DNA from: a virus
DNA length: 30,521 nucleotides
Reading direction: 5' to 3' (one strand)
Virus record (IMG/VR): IMGVR_UViG_3300025695_000068
Location: 1 to 30,521 of that record
The position numbers were made by a program, and so were the translations under genes. Shown here in pieces: positions 1 through 5,811 of this stretch; position 1 is the stretch's first letter; the number at the start of each line of letters is the position of its first letter. The notes beneath the pieces were generated by a model. That model ran no database searches and had not been told where the DNA came from. It saw nothing but the letters and a program-made list of their open reading frames with translations.

Positions 1-6
1 TAAATT

Positions 7-1656
7 ATGAAAAGACTTGTAGTTGACATCGAGACAGATAGCCTAGACGCAAAAGAAATCTATTGTGTCGTAGCAAAAGACATTGATGAAGACCGCATCT
101 ATACCTTTACTCCTACCAACATGCAGCATTGCAAACCTATCATAGATAATGCTGACATTATTATTATGCACAATGGTGTGTCCTTTGATGCACCTGTGTT
201 GAAGAGATTACTTGGTTGCGACATCCCACTCTCCAAGATACGGGACACTCTCCTTCTGTCGCAGATGGCTGACCCTATGCGAGATGGTGGACATTCACTG
301 GACGCATGGGGAAAGTCACTGGGCTTCAAGAAGATTGAGTTCAACGACTTCAGTGGCTACTCTGATGAGATGCTGAAGTATTGTATCCGTGACGTGGATT
401 TGACAGCCAAAGTATATCAAACCCTTGTCCCTATGCTGAAGTCATTCAGCCCTCGTTCTATTAAACTGGAGCATCAGGTACGTGCTATCATTGACAAGCA
501 AGAGCAGAACGGGTTCAAACTAGACGAACCAAAAGCCATGCAGTTACTTGCTAGACTTACTGATGAATCAGAACAAATCAAGGAGGAGTTACAAGAAGTC
601 TTCAAGCCTATCGTAGAGGTGCGCTTCTCTGAGAAGACAGGCAACAGACTGAAGGACAAGGTGACTGTGTTCAATCCAGGTTCACGCAAACAGATTGCAG
701 AACGTCTTATGGATTTGGGATGGAAGCCTGACCGCTTCACCGAAACAGGACAACCAATCGTAGCTGAAGAAGTATTGTCCACACTAGACATACCAGAGGC
801 ACAACTCATTGCCAAGTATCTCCTGCTGGAGAAACGTGCATCACAAATCAAGTCGTGGTTAGAACACGTACAAGATGATGGTAAGGTGCATGGTAAGGTG
901 TTGACATTGAGAACTATCTCTGGTAGAATGGCTCACACATCACCCAACATGGCACAGATACCTGCTGTGTACTCACCCTACGGTAAGGAATGCAGAGAGG
1001 TATGGACTGTTGATGAGGGTAATGTGTTACTAGGTAGTGATGCGAGTTCATTAGAGTTGCGTATGCTTGCACACTACATGAATGACCCAGACTTCACTCG
1101 TGAGGTTGTGGACGGAGACGTACACACAGCTAACCAGAAAGCTGCTGGACTACCTACCCGTGATAATGCAAAGACATTTATCTATGCGTTCATCTACGGG
1201 GCAGGTGCTGCAAAGATAGGACAGATTGTTGATGGCTCTGCCAGAGATGGACAGCAACTAATCAATAACTTCTTATCTAACATGCCAGCCTTGAAAGCAC
1301 TACGACACAAAGTCGATAAGCTTGCAGGGCGTGGTTATCTAAAAGGTTTGGATGGTCGTATCCTAAAGGTACGCTCTGCCCATGCCGCCATGAACTTACT
1401 ACTACAAGGTGCTGGTGCTATTGTGTGTAAGGAGTGGTTAAAGTTTATAACGCTGGAAGCATCACGTAGAAAGCTAGACTATAAACTTGTTGCGAGTATC
1501 CATGACGAATACCAATTTGAGGTACGTAAGGAACACGCAGAAGAACTTGGTAAGGTGACTGGACTAGCCATGAAACTTACCGAACAATCCCTGAAGGTAC
1601 GCTGTCCTTTGGATAGTGAGTACAAGCTGGGAGAAACGTGGGCTGATACTCACTAA
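7..1656 (+). CDS. T7-type family A DNA polymerase (3'-5' exonuclease + polymerase)
   Basis: Replicative phage DNA polymerase. The N-terminal proofreading exonuclease shows Exo I (D7, E9 in DIETD), Exo II (HNGVSFDAPVL, D61) and Exo III (YCIRDV, Y125/D129). The polymerase domain shows motif A (GSDASSLELR, D345), motif B (RDNAKTFIY, R385, K389, Y393) and motif C (HDE, 499-501), all very close to T7 gp5. At 549 residues it is much shorter than T7 gp5 (about 704). The segment between LQEVF (about residue 195) and VFNPGSRKQ (about 221) is only some 25 residues, where T7 carries its thioredoxin-binding insertion, so that processivity loop appears to be missing. The Tyr in motif B is the phage-type residue at the site that governs dideoxynucleotide discrimination. 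First gene of the window; the stop is followed directly by a promoter. Confidence 0.97.
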   Translation: MKRLVVDIETDSLDAKEIYCVVAKDIDEDRIYTFTPTNMQHCKPIIDNADIIIMHNGVSFDAPVLKRLLGCDIPLSKIRDTLLLSQMADPMRDGGHSLDAWGKSLGFKKIEFNDFSGYSDEMLKYCIRDVDLTAKVYQTLVPMLKSFSPRSIKLEHQVRAIIDKQEQNGFKLDEPKAMQLLARLTDESEQIKEELQEVFKPIVEVRFSEKTGNRLKDKVTVFNPGSRKQIAERLMDLGWKPDRFTETGQPIVAEEVLSTLDIPEAQLIAKYLLLEKRASQIKSWLEHVQDDGKVHGKVLTLRTISGRMAHTSPNMAQIPAVYSPYGKECREVWTVDEGNVLLGSDASSLELRMLAHYMNDPDFTREVVDGDVHTANQKAAGLPTRDNAKTFIYAFIYGAGAAKIGQIVDGSARDGQQLINNFLSNMPALKALRHKVDKLAGRGYLKGLDGRILKVRSAHAAMNLLLQGAGAIVCKEWLKFITLEASRRKLDYKLVASIHDEYQFEVRKEHAEELGKVTGLAMKLTEQSLKVRCPLDSEYKLGETWADTH

Positions 1657-1666
1657 AAAAAAGTTG

Positions 1667-1695
1667 TTGACATTTGTTTTTATATGTCATATACT
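1667..1695 (+). promoter_or_regulatory. sigma70-type promoter P1 upstream of SSB
   Basis: TTGACA at 1667-1672, a 17-base spacer, and TATACT at 1690-1695. An A-tract just after the polymerase stop (1655-1662) may act as an UP element. The core AAAAAAGTTGTTGACATT (1657-1674) is repeated exactly at promoter P2 (7708-7725). The expected start is near 1702. Host RNA polymerase is the likely user. Confidence 0.8.
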
Positions 1696-1702
1696 ATACG
1701 AG

Positions 1703-1727
1703 TTGCTGCAAGAGGTAGCAATTTTTT
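1703..1727 (+). promoter_or_regulatory. 5'-leader hairpin plus T6 tract (attenuator-like)
   Basis: TTGCTGC (1703-1709) pairs with GTAGCAA (1715-1721) around an AAGAG loop, giving seven pairs with one G-U. Six T follow (1722-1727). The shape is that of an intrinsic terminator, but it begins at the predicted transcript start of P1. It may be a stabilising 5' hairpin or an attenuator for the SSB transcript; it could also stop read-through from the polymerase gene. Confidence 0.5.
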
Positions 1728-1766
1728 GAAGCCAAAACGAAAACCATATTTGAAAGGTAAATTAAT

Positions 1767-2228
1767 ATGACTGTTATTACTGGAAAAGCATACTGGGCGC
1801 ACGTCCAACAACCAAACACAACTTACGAACCAGAGTGGTCAATCGACATCTGTGTTGACGACACCAACCGTGAAGCTATCACACGTGATGGTCTCCCTAT
1901 TAAGAACAAGGGTGACGAGCGTGGTGACTTTGTTCACATCCGTCAGAAAGTAAAACGCCGTGATGGTACAGACAATGACTCACCAGTTATTGTGGATGCT
2001 AAGAAGAACGTGACACGTGAGTTGATTGGTAATGGCAGTACAGTAAATGTGATGTACACACCCTTTGAGTGGGAGATGAACGGCAAGTCTGGCGTATCAC
2101 CCATCCTGAAGAAAATCCAAATCGTTGACCTCGTATCATATGGTGCGAAGGAAGACTTTGACACAGTAGATGGTGGCTTCGAGACCACAGCTACTGAAGG
2201 CATGCCAAGTGACGAAGTACCCTTCTAA
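1767..2228 (+). CDS. Single-stranded DNA-binding protein (T7 gp2.5-like, OB fold)
   Basis: Probably coats ssDNA at the phage fork. The 153-residue protein opens with a beta-rich body starting ITGKAYWAHV, has basic and aromatic residues suited to an OB fold (VHIRQKVKRRDG, about 57-68), and ends in an acidic tail DEVPF with a terminal Phe. An acidic tail ending in an aromatic residue is the hallmark of gp2.5-type SSBs, which use it to contact polymerase and helicase. It is shorter than T7 gp2.5 (232). It sits directly after the polymerase with its own promoter. The ribosome site GAAAGG (1752-1757) lies nine bases before ATG and matches the CCUUUC of an alphaproteobacterial 16S tail. The call rests on tail, size and context more than on strong motifs. 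Confidence 0.8.
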   Translation: MTVITGKAYWAHVQQPNTTYEPEWSIDICVDDTNREAITRDGLPIKNKGDERGDFVHIRQKVKRRDGTDNDSPVIVDAKKNVTRELIGNGSTVNVMYTPFEWEMNGKSGVSPILKKIQIVDLVSYGAKEDFDTVDGGFETTATEGMPSDEVPF

Positions 2229-2246
2229 ACTATAGGCAGATTGGGA

Positions 2247-2300
2247 GATGACATCGAGTTATTGGTCATCGAAGATAGCTGCGTGGAAGGGGACGCTATC
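2247..2300 (+). other. Two tandem predicted RNA hairpins between SSB and a small membrane gene
   Basis: GATGAC (2247-2252) pairs with GTCATC (2265-2270) across a 12-base loop. GATAGC (2274-2279) pairs with GCTATC (2295-2300) across a purine-rich loop and is followed by ACTTTTATC. The 92-base gap 2229-2320 has no other content. It could be an RNA-processing or stability element or a weak attenuator. I recognise no known RNA family. Confidence 0.4.
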
Positions 2301-2320
2301 ACTTTTATCAGGAGATTATT

Positions 2321-2476
2321 ATGTCAATGTATTCATCAGGTATCGCTGAACTATTTGCAGTAGGTGTTACCTCTTTTTTATTAGGCTACGGATTCCCACG
2401 TGCAGAGTGGTTGAAGATGTGGCAAGAGCGTCTACTTAAATGGGCGCATGATTATTTTGTAAGGGAGAAAAAATAA
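2321..2476 (+). CDS. Small single-span membrane protein, unknown function
   Basis: A 51-residue frame with a good ribosome site (AGGAG at 2310-2314, six bases before ATG). Residues about 7-25 (GIAELFAVGVTSFLLGYGF) form one hydrophobic span. The C-terminal half is amphipathic and basic with several Trp (EWLKMWQERLLKW, ending REKK), so the tail would lie along the inner membrane face. The stop is separated by one base from the next ATG, which supports a real coding unit. I do not recognise the family. It might disturb the host membrane or anchor replication proteins, but nothing in the sequence decides this. Confidence 0.6.
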   Translation: MSMYSSGIAELFAVGVTSFLLGYGFPRAEWLKMWQERLLKWAHDYFVREKK

Positions 2477-2477
2477 A

Positions 2478-2669
2478 ATGACCAAGACAAGAGTAGTAAA
2501 AGATGTGGACTATGTGACCATCAACTTTGCAGACAACGGATATATCTTAGAATATTCAGGACAGGACGGAAACGCTGACTATGCTAACGCAAAGATTCTC
2601 GTATCCAAATTTGAGGAACTTGTAGAGGCACTTAAAGTTGCCGACAAAGCAAGCAGTTACAAGGTATAG
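2478..2669 (+). CDS. Small hypothetical protein (63 aa)
   Basis: Unrecognised small acidic protein. The sequence alternates short beta-like stretches (YVTINFADNGYILEYSG) with a C-terminal helix (SKFEELVEALKVADKA). No cysteines, membrane span or signal peptide. It starts one base after the preceding stop, with GGGAG at 2463-2467 as ribosome site, so it is probably translated together with the 51-aa membrane protein. The next gene starts four bases after its stop. Confidence 0.65.
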   Translation: MTKTRVVKDVDYVTINFADNGYILEYSGQDGNADYANAKILVSKFEELVEALKVADKASSYKV

Positions 2670-2673
2670 TAAA

Positions 2674-3201
2674 ATGTATTTACCAAACAACCTACCCAAC
2701 ATTGCATTCCATACACGTGTTCGTGATGAGAGTGTAGGCGGAGACAATCCGTATCGCTGGCAGGACGTAACAACAAAAGACCTGTTCGAGGGTAAGCGGT
2801 GTGTGTTGTTTGCGCTTCCAGGTGCGTTCACACCTACGTGTTCCACCTTCCAACTACCTGACTTCGAGAAACTGTATGACGACTTCAAGGCACAGGGCAT
2901 AGACGAAATCTATTGTCTGTCTGTTAATGATTCATTCGTGATGAACAAGTGGGCGCAAGACCAAGGACTGAAGAACGTCAAGGTTATCCCTGATGGTTCA
3001 GGTAGATTTACACAACGTATGAACATGCTAGTGTTCAAAGACAATCTAGGCTTCGGTGCTAGGTCATGGCGGTACGCTGTCATTACTGATGGCATGAAGA
3101 TTGAACAAGGTTTTATTGAAGAAGGCTGGGGACACAATGTAGAAGACGACCCGTATGGTGAGTCATCCCCACAAAACATTCTTAAATATCTGAAAGGCTA
3201 A
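2674..3201 (+). CDS. Peroxiredoxin (Prx5/AhpC-TSA family)
   Basis: Thiol peroxidase that reduces hydrogen or organic peroxides. The 175 residues carry the catalytic loop PGAFTPTCS with peroxidatic C56, plus the family features DEIYCLSVND, FVMNKWAQDQG and the conserved Arg region ARSWRYAVITDG. Other cysteines (C43 and the Cys in YCLSVND) exist, but I cannot assign a resolving one; many Prx5 enzymes use external thiols. A TTG start at 2638 would add 12 residues overlapping the previous gene; ATG 2674 fits the family better. It lies among replication genes, ends two bases before the nuclease gene, and is an auxiliary metabolic gene, perhaps protecting the cell from oxidative damage or keeping thiols reduced for RNR during infection. 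Confidence 0.93.
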   Translation: MYLPNNLPNIAFHTRVRDESVGGDNPYRWQDVTTKDLFEGKRCVLFALPGAFTPTCSTFQLPDFEKLYDDFKAQGIDEIYCLSVNDSFVMNKWAQDQGLKNVKVIPDGSGRFTQRMNMLVFKDNLGFGARSWRYAVITDGMKIEQGFIEEGWGHNVEDDPYGESSPQNILKYLKG

Positions 3202-3202
3202 C

Positions 3203-4048
3203 ATGAGTAAAAGTATTCACACCCTTATCCCTGACATCTATGCTATGCTAGAGCAGGGAGTAGACGTAGAACAATCTGACATGCAGGAGTGGCTAGACGA
3301 CTTTGCATCACAGGTGCGTGAGGCTGCGGCTATAGTACTTCAGGAGGGTCAGCGTAATGGTAAGACGAACTTACGCCTATCTCAAATCGGTAAGCCAGAC
3401 CGTCAAATCTGGTATGGAGTCAAGGGTGTGGAGGGAGAGCCTCTTAACGGACAGACCAAGATTAAGTTCGCAATGGGTCATCTGTTGGAGGCTCTTCTTA
3501 TCCTATTCACAAAGGCGGCTGGACACACAGTAGAAGGCGAGCAAGGGGAAGTCGAGGTAGAAGGAGTGCTTGGTCATCAGGACTGCATCATTGATGGTAT
3601 GCTGACTGACATCAAGTCTGCCTCGTCCTATGCCTTCAAGAAGTTTAAGGAAGATAGACTGGCAGAGGATGACCCCTTTGGTTACATCTCACAGATTAGT
3701 GCGTATGCTACCAAGCGTGGTGATAAGGAAGCTGCCTTCTTCGCTATCGACAAGAACAGTGGCGAGCTTGCTTTGAATGTGATACACGACATGGTTATGA
3801 TTGATGCCAGTGAACGTATCAACTACCTGAAGAAGGTGACAGCATCAGACACAGCACCACCTCGCTGCTACAATGACGTACCAGACGGTGCATCAGGTAA
3901 TCGTAAGCTGGCTATTGGCTGTGTGTTCTGTGGCTACAAGACGAAATGCTGGGACAACCTACGTGCCTTCAAGTATTCTAATGGCTTACGATACCTGACA
4001 AAGGTAGCACGTGAACCAGACGTAGAAGAGGTGAAGATTGAAAGTTAG
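3203..4048 (+). CDS. PD-(D/E)XK exonuclease, RecB/Cas4-like
   Basis: Likely the phage exonuclease for host DNA breakdown and recombination, doing the job of T7 gp6. In the 281 residues the nuclease core reads H93/E96 (GHLLEALL), D131 (CIIDG), D136-I-K138 (TDIKS) and Q164...Y168 (QISAY), the RecB-type QxxxY element. A C-terminal cysteine group, C222, C240, C243 and C249 (CxxC then five residues then C), resembles the iron-sulphur site of Cas4/AddB nucleases. The usual first Cas4 cysteine lies N-terminal to the core, so metal binding here is a guess. It starts one base after the peroxiredoxin stop and overlaps the next gene by 11 bases. Confidence 0.87.
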   Translation: MSKSIHTLIPDIYAMLEQGVDVEQSDMQEWLDDFASQVREAAAIVLQEGQRNGKTNLRLSQIGKPDRQIWYGVKGVEGEPLNGQTKIKFAMGHLLEALLILFTKAAGHTVEGEQGEVEVEGVLGHQDCIIDGMLTDIKSASSYAFKKFKEDRLAEDDPFGYISQISAYATKRGDKEAAFFAIDKNSGELALNVIHDMVMIDASERINYLKKVTASDTAPPRCYNDVPDGASGNRKLAIGCVFCGYKTKCWDNLRAFKYSNGLRYLTKVAREPDVEEVKIES

Positions 4049-4238
4049 AAAAGGTAAGGCTGTATCGGTTGCTTTGTATGGTGACATTGATACAGTCAAG
4101 CCAGTTAAAGAAGTGTTAACTATAGAAGCAGCAGATGGCGGCATACTTATTAAGACTAATCAGCCTGTGTTTATAGGTAAGAACAAAATAAAGAATGTCA
4201 TAGATTATTTAGAAAGGTTTAAGAATGAAACTGGCTGA
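4038..4238 (+). CDS. Small hypothetical protein (66 aa, TTG start)
   Basis: No ATG exists in this frame near its start; TTG at 4038 is the plausible start, with AGAGG (4026-4030) upstream inside the nuclease gene. The basic N-terminus (KVRKGKA) is followed by beta-like stretches (SVALYGDI, VLTIEAADGGILIKT) and a C-terminal helix (KNVIDYLERFKNE). It overlaps both neighbours (11 and 14 bases), as expected in a translationally coupled run. No family recognised. The overlap pattern and absence of stops make it likely real, though the start is uncertain. Confidence 0.55.
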   Translation: MKVRKGKAVSVALYGDIDTVKPVKEVLTIEAADGGILIKTNQPVFIGKNKIKNVIDYLERFKNETG

Positions 4239-4830
4239 ACTAACAAACGAAAAGTGGAAAGCTAAGTACACAGAGGTACATTCCCGTGAGAATCCACAGA
4301 TGATTGGTAACATGGTTATGCTACACATCTGGGACATCCAAGAGTTATGCCATAAGCATAAGCCAGAATTAGTTATGGACTACGGATGCGGCAAGGGCTT
4401 TGCCTATCATGGGAAGAAGGTACATAAGATGTGGGAGACAGAGATGTTCTTGTACGACATCGGCATCCCTAAATACAGACGACTACCAACAGAAGAAGAA
4501 GCAGAGAAGATTGGCGGCATCATCTCTTGTGACGTGTTGGAACATATACCAGAAGAATTTATTGAGGCTACCTTTGAATACTGGTACAGCCTCAAACCAA
4601 AGTTTGTGTATGCTACTATTGCACAATACCCTGCTGTCAAGAAGTTAGACGATGGCTCTAATGCACATTGTACTATCAAGCCAGCAAGCTGGTGGGAGGA
4701 GCGGCTCTATAAATATATGAATTGTGATACAACTATTCTGTACTATCCTACAGGAAATCACTACATAAAAAATAATTATATAATCAGGAGCGCAAATGAA
4801 AAAGAAAGTAAAGAAGAAACACAGGTATAA
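4225..4830 (+). CDS. Class I SAM-dependent methyltransferase
   Basis: A Rossmann methyltransferase of unknown target. Motif I is MDYGCGKGF (51-59), an acidic residue ending strand 2 is D78 (FLYDIG), and motif IV is CDVLEHIPEEF (102-112), the usual HIP/EE stretch. Near the C-terminus HCTIKPASWWEERL resembles the closing region of small phage methyltransferases. The ribosome site AGAAAGG (4211-4217) is perfectly complementary to an alphaproteobacterial 16S tail. The last residues (EKESKEETQ) are coded by bases that also encode the start of endonuclease I. DNA, RNA, a small molecule or a sugar could be the substrate; the context of DNA genes gives only a weak lean to nucleic acid. Confidence 0.85.
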   Translation: MKLAELTNEKWKAKYTEVHSRENPQMIGNMVMLHIWDIQELCHKHKPELVMDYGCGKGFAYHGKKVHKMWETEMFLYDIGIPKYRRLPTEEEAEKIGGIISCDVLEHIPEEFIEATFEYWYSLKPKFVYATIAQYPAVKKLDDGSNAHCTIKPASWWEERLYKYMNCDTTILYYPTGNHYIKNNYIIRSANEKESKEETQV

Positions 4831-5185
4831 ATCAGAGGCAGAATATCAAACATCAATCCAACTTAATAACCACAAGATAAAGTTTGAGTATGAGACGTTC
4901 AAGATTCCATACGAGTGGCGTGAAGATAAGAACTACATACCAGACTTTATCCTACCCAATGGTGTGATACTTGAAGTGAAGGGTAGGTTCAGGCTGGAAG
5001 ACAGAAAGAAACATTTGTTCTTACGTAGCCAGCACCCAGAGTACGACATTCGCTTTGTGTTCCAAGCACCGAACAACAAGCTACAACGTGGTGGCAAGAT
5101 GACTTACGCAGACTGGTGTGACAAGAATGGTTTCTTGTGGTGTAAATTATCTGATGGTGTTCCACAAGAATGGCTTGACAAGTGA
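4796..5185 (+). CDS. Endonuclease I, Holliday-junction resolvase (T7 gp3-like)
   Basis: Resolves branched DNA before packaging and helps degrade host DNA. The 129 residues match T7 gp3 closely: KFEYETFKIPYEW, then PDFILPNGVILEVKG, DRKKHLFLRSQHPEYDIRFV. Predicted metal ligands are E16, D50, E60 and K62 (T7 E20, D55, E65, K67). The lysine-rich N-terminus (MKKKVKKK) is longer in charge than in T7. AGGAG lies seven bases before ATG. The gene starts inside the methyltransferase gene and overlaps it by 35 bases in another frame. T7 forms an intertwined dimer, and the length here is compatible with that. Confidence 0.95.
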   Translation: MKKKVKKKHRYKSEAEYQTSIQLNNHKIKFEYETFKIPYEWREDKNYIPDFILPNGVILEVKGRFRLEDRKKHLFLRSQHPEYDIRFVFQAPNNKLQRGGKMTYADWCDKNGFLWCKLSDGVPQEWLDK

Positions 5186-5186
5186 T

Positions 5187-5525
5187 ATGAAAATTAGTAA
5201 CATAAGTTTAATAACGGATGAGTTCCGTCCAGAAGAGTCGTCACCAGAGAGGTCACTGTTCTTGTGTGTCATACTACAGGCACTACTGGATGCAACTAAA
5301 CCAGAATATCCAGGTGAGCCACGCAAGGCAGCATTGGAAAGGGATAGAGCAAAGGCTTGGTTCTTTGCGTCCTTCGGGACAACAGCAGAGGACTTTGAGG
5401 AGGTATGTATTAACGCTGGGGTAGACCCCGATTACATGAGGGACTTTGCATTTAAAGTTTTAAAATCAGGAGAAGTTGAATATGTCAGAAAGAGAATTAA
5501 CGCAGTCCTTGGACATGGTAAATAA
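5187..5525 (+). CDS. Hypothetical phage protein (112 aa)
   Basis: A conserved-looking phage protein of unknown function. ATG 5187 begins one base after the endonuclease I stop; a longer frame from 5118 would lie inside endonuclease I and is unlikely. The sequence is mostly helical: PERSLFLCVILQALLDATKP, then AKAWFFASFGTTAEDFEEVC and a C-terminal helix FAFKVLKSGEVEYVRKRINAVL. No catalytic motif or membrane span is evident, although Trp/Phe-rich AWFFASFG may form a binding surface. Small proteins of this type occur in DNA-metabolism blocks of marine phages. Its last 44 bases overlap the DUF3310 gene. Confidence 0.75.
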   Translation: MKISNISLITDEFRPEESSPERSLFLCVILQALLDATKPEYPGEPRKAALERDRAKAWFFASFGTTAEDFEEVCINAGVDPDYMRDFAFKVLKSGEVEYVRKRINAVLGHGK

Positions 5526-5811
5526 CCCATCACACTACAACCACAAGGGTGTAGAATGTATTGATGCTATTGAAGCGTCCATGACAGAGGAAGAATTTCA
5601 AGGCTACCTCAAAGGTAACTTGATGAAATACACATGGCGATACAAGTACAAGGGCAAGCCTGTGGAAGACTTAAAAAAAGCTGAGTGGTATTTGAAAAAG
5701 CTTATTGCTTCCGTTGAGAAGACGTGTTATAATTCGAGTTCTGCTGTCTCGAAAGAGGAGCTAGAACCCCACCAATACGTAGACTTAATGAGAGGAAAAA
5801 AAGTAATATGA
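5482..5811 (+). CDS. DUF3310 family protein
   Basis: Small phage protein of the DUF3310 family, whose hallmark is an N-terminal NPSHY followed by a helix with G-N-x-x-K-Y and a DLKKAEWYL stretch. All are present: VNNPSHYNHKG, KGNLMKYTWRYK and VEDLKKAEWYLKKL. The family is widespread in phages, is sometimes annotated as a nucleotide kinase without good proof, and usually sits near nucleotide-metabolism genes. Start choice: ATG 5482 has AGGAGA at 5468-5473; an in-frame TTG at 5476 adds only two residues. It ends in an ATGA overlap with the RNR gene, so the two are probably translated together, which fits a role around dNTP supply. Confidence 0.88.
   Translation: MSERELTQSLDMVNNPSHYNHKGVECIDAIEASMTEEEFQGYLKGNLMKYTWRYKYKGKPVEDLKKAEWYLKKLIASVEKTCYNSSSAVSKEELEPHQYVDLMRGKKVI

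Noticed and set aside
1657-1766. tRNA or riboswitch in the gap before SSB
   Set aside because: No cloverleaf or T-loop sequence; the gap is explained by a promoter, a short hairpin and a ribosome site.
2638-2673. TTG start giving a 187-aa peroxiredoxin
   Set aside because: It overlaps the preceding gene and adds residues not found in the family; ATG 2674 is better.
4400-4679. Extra frames on both strands within the methyltransferase gene
   Set aside because: Fully inside a well-supported gene and without ribosome sites.
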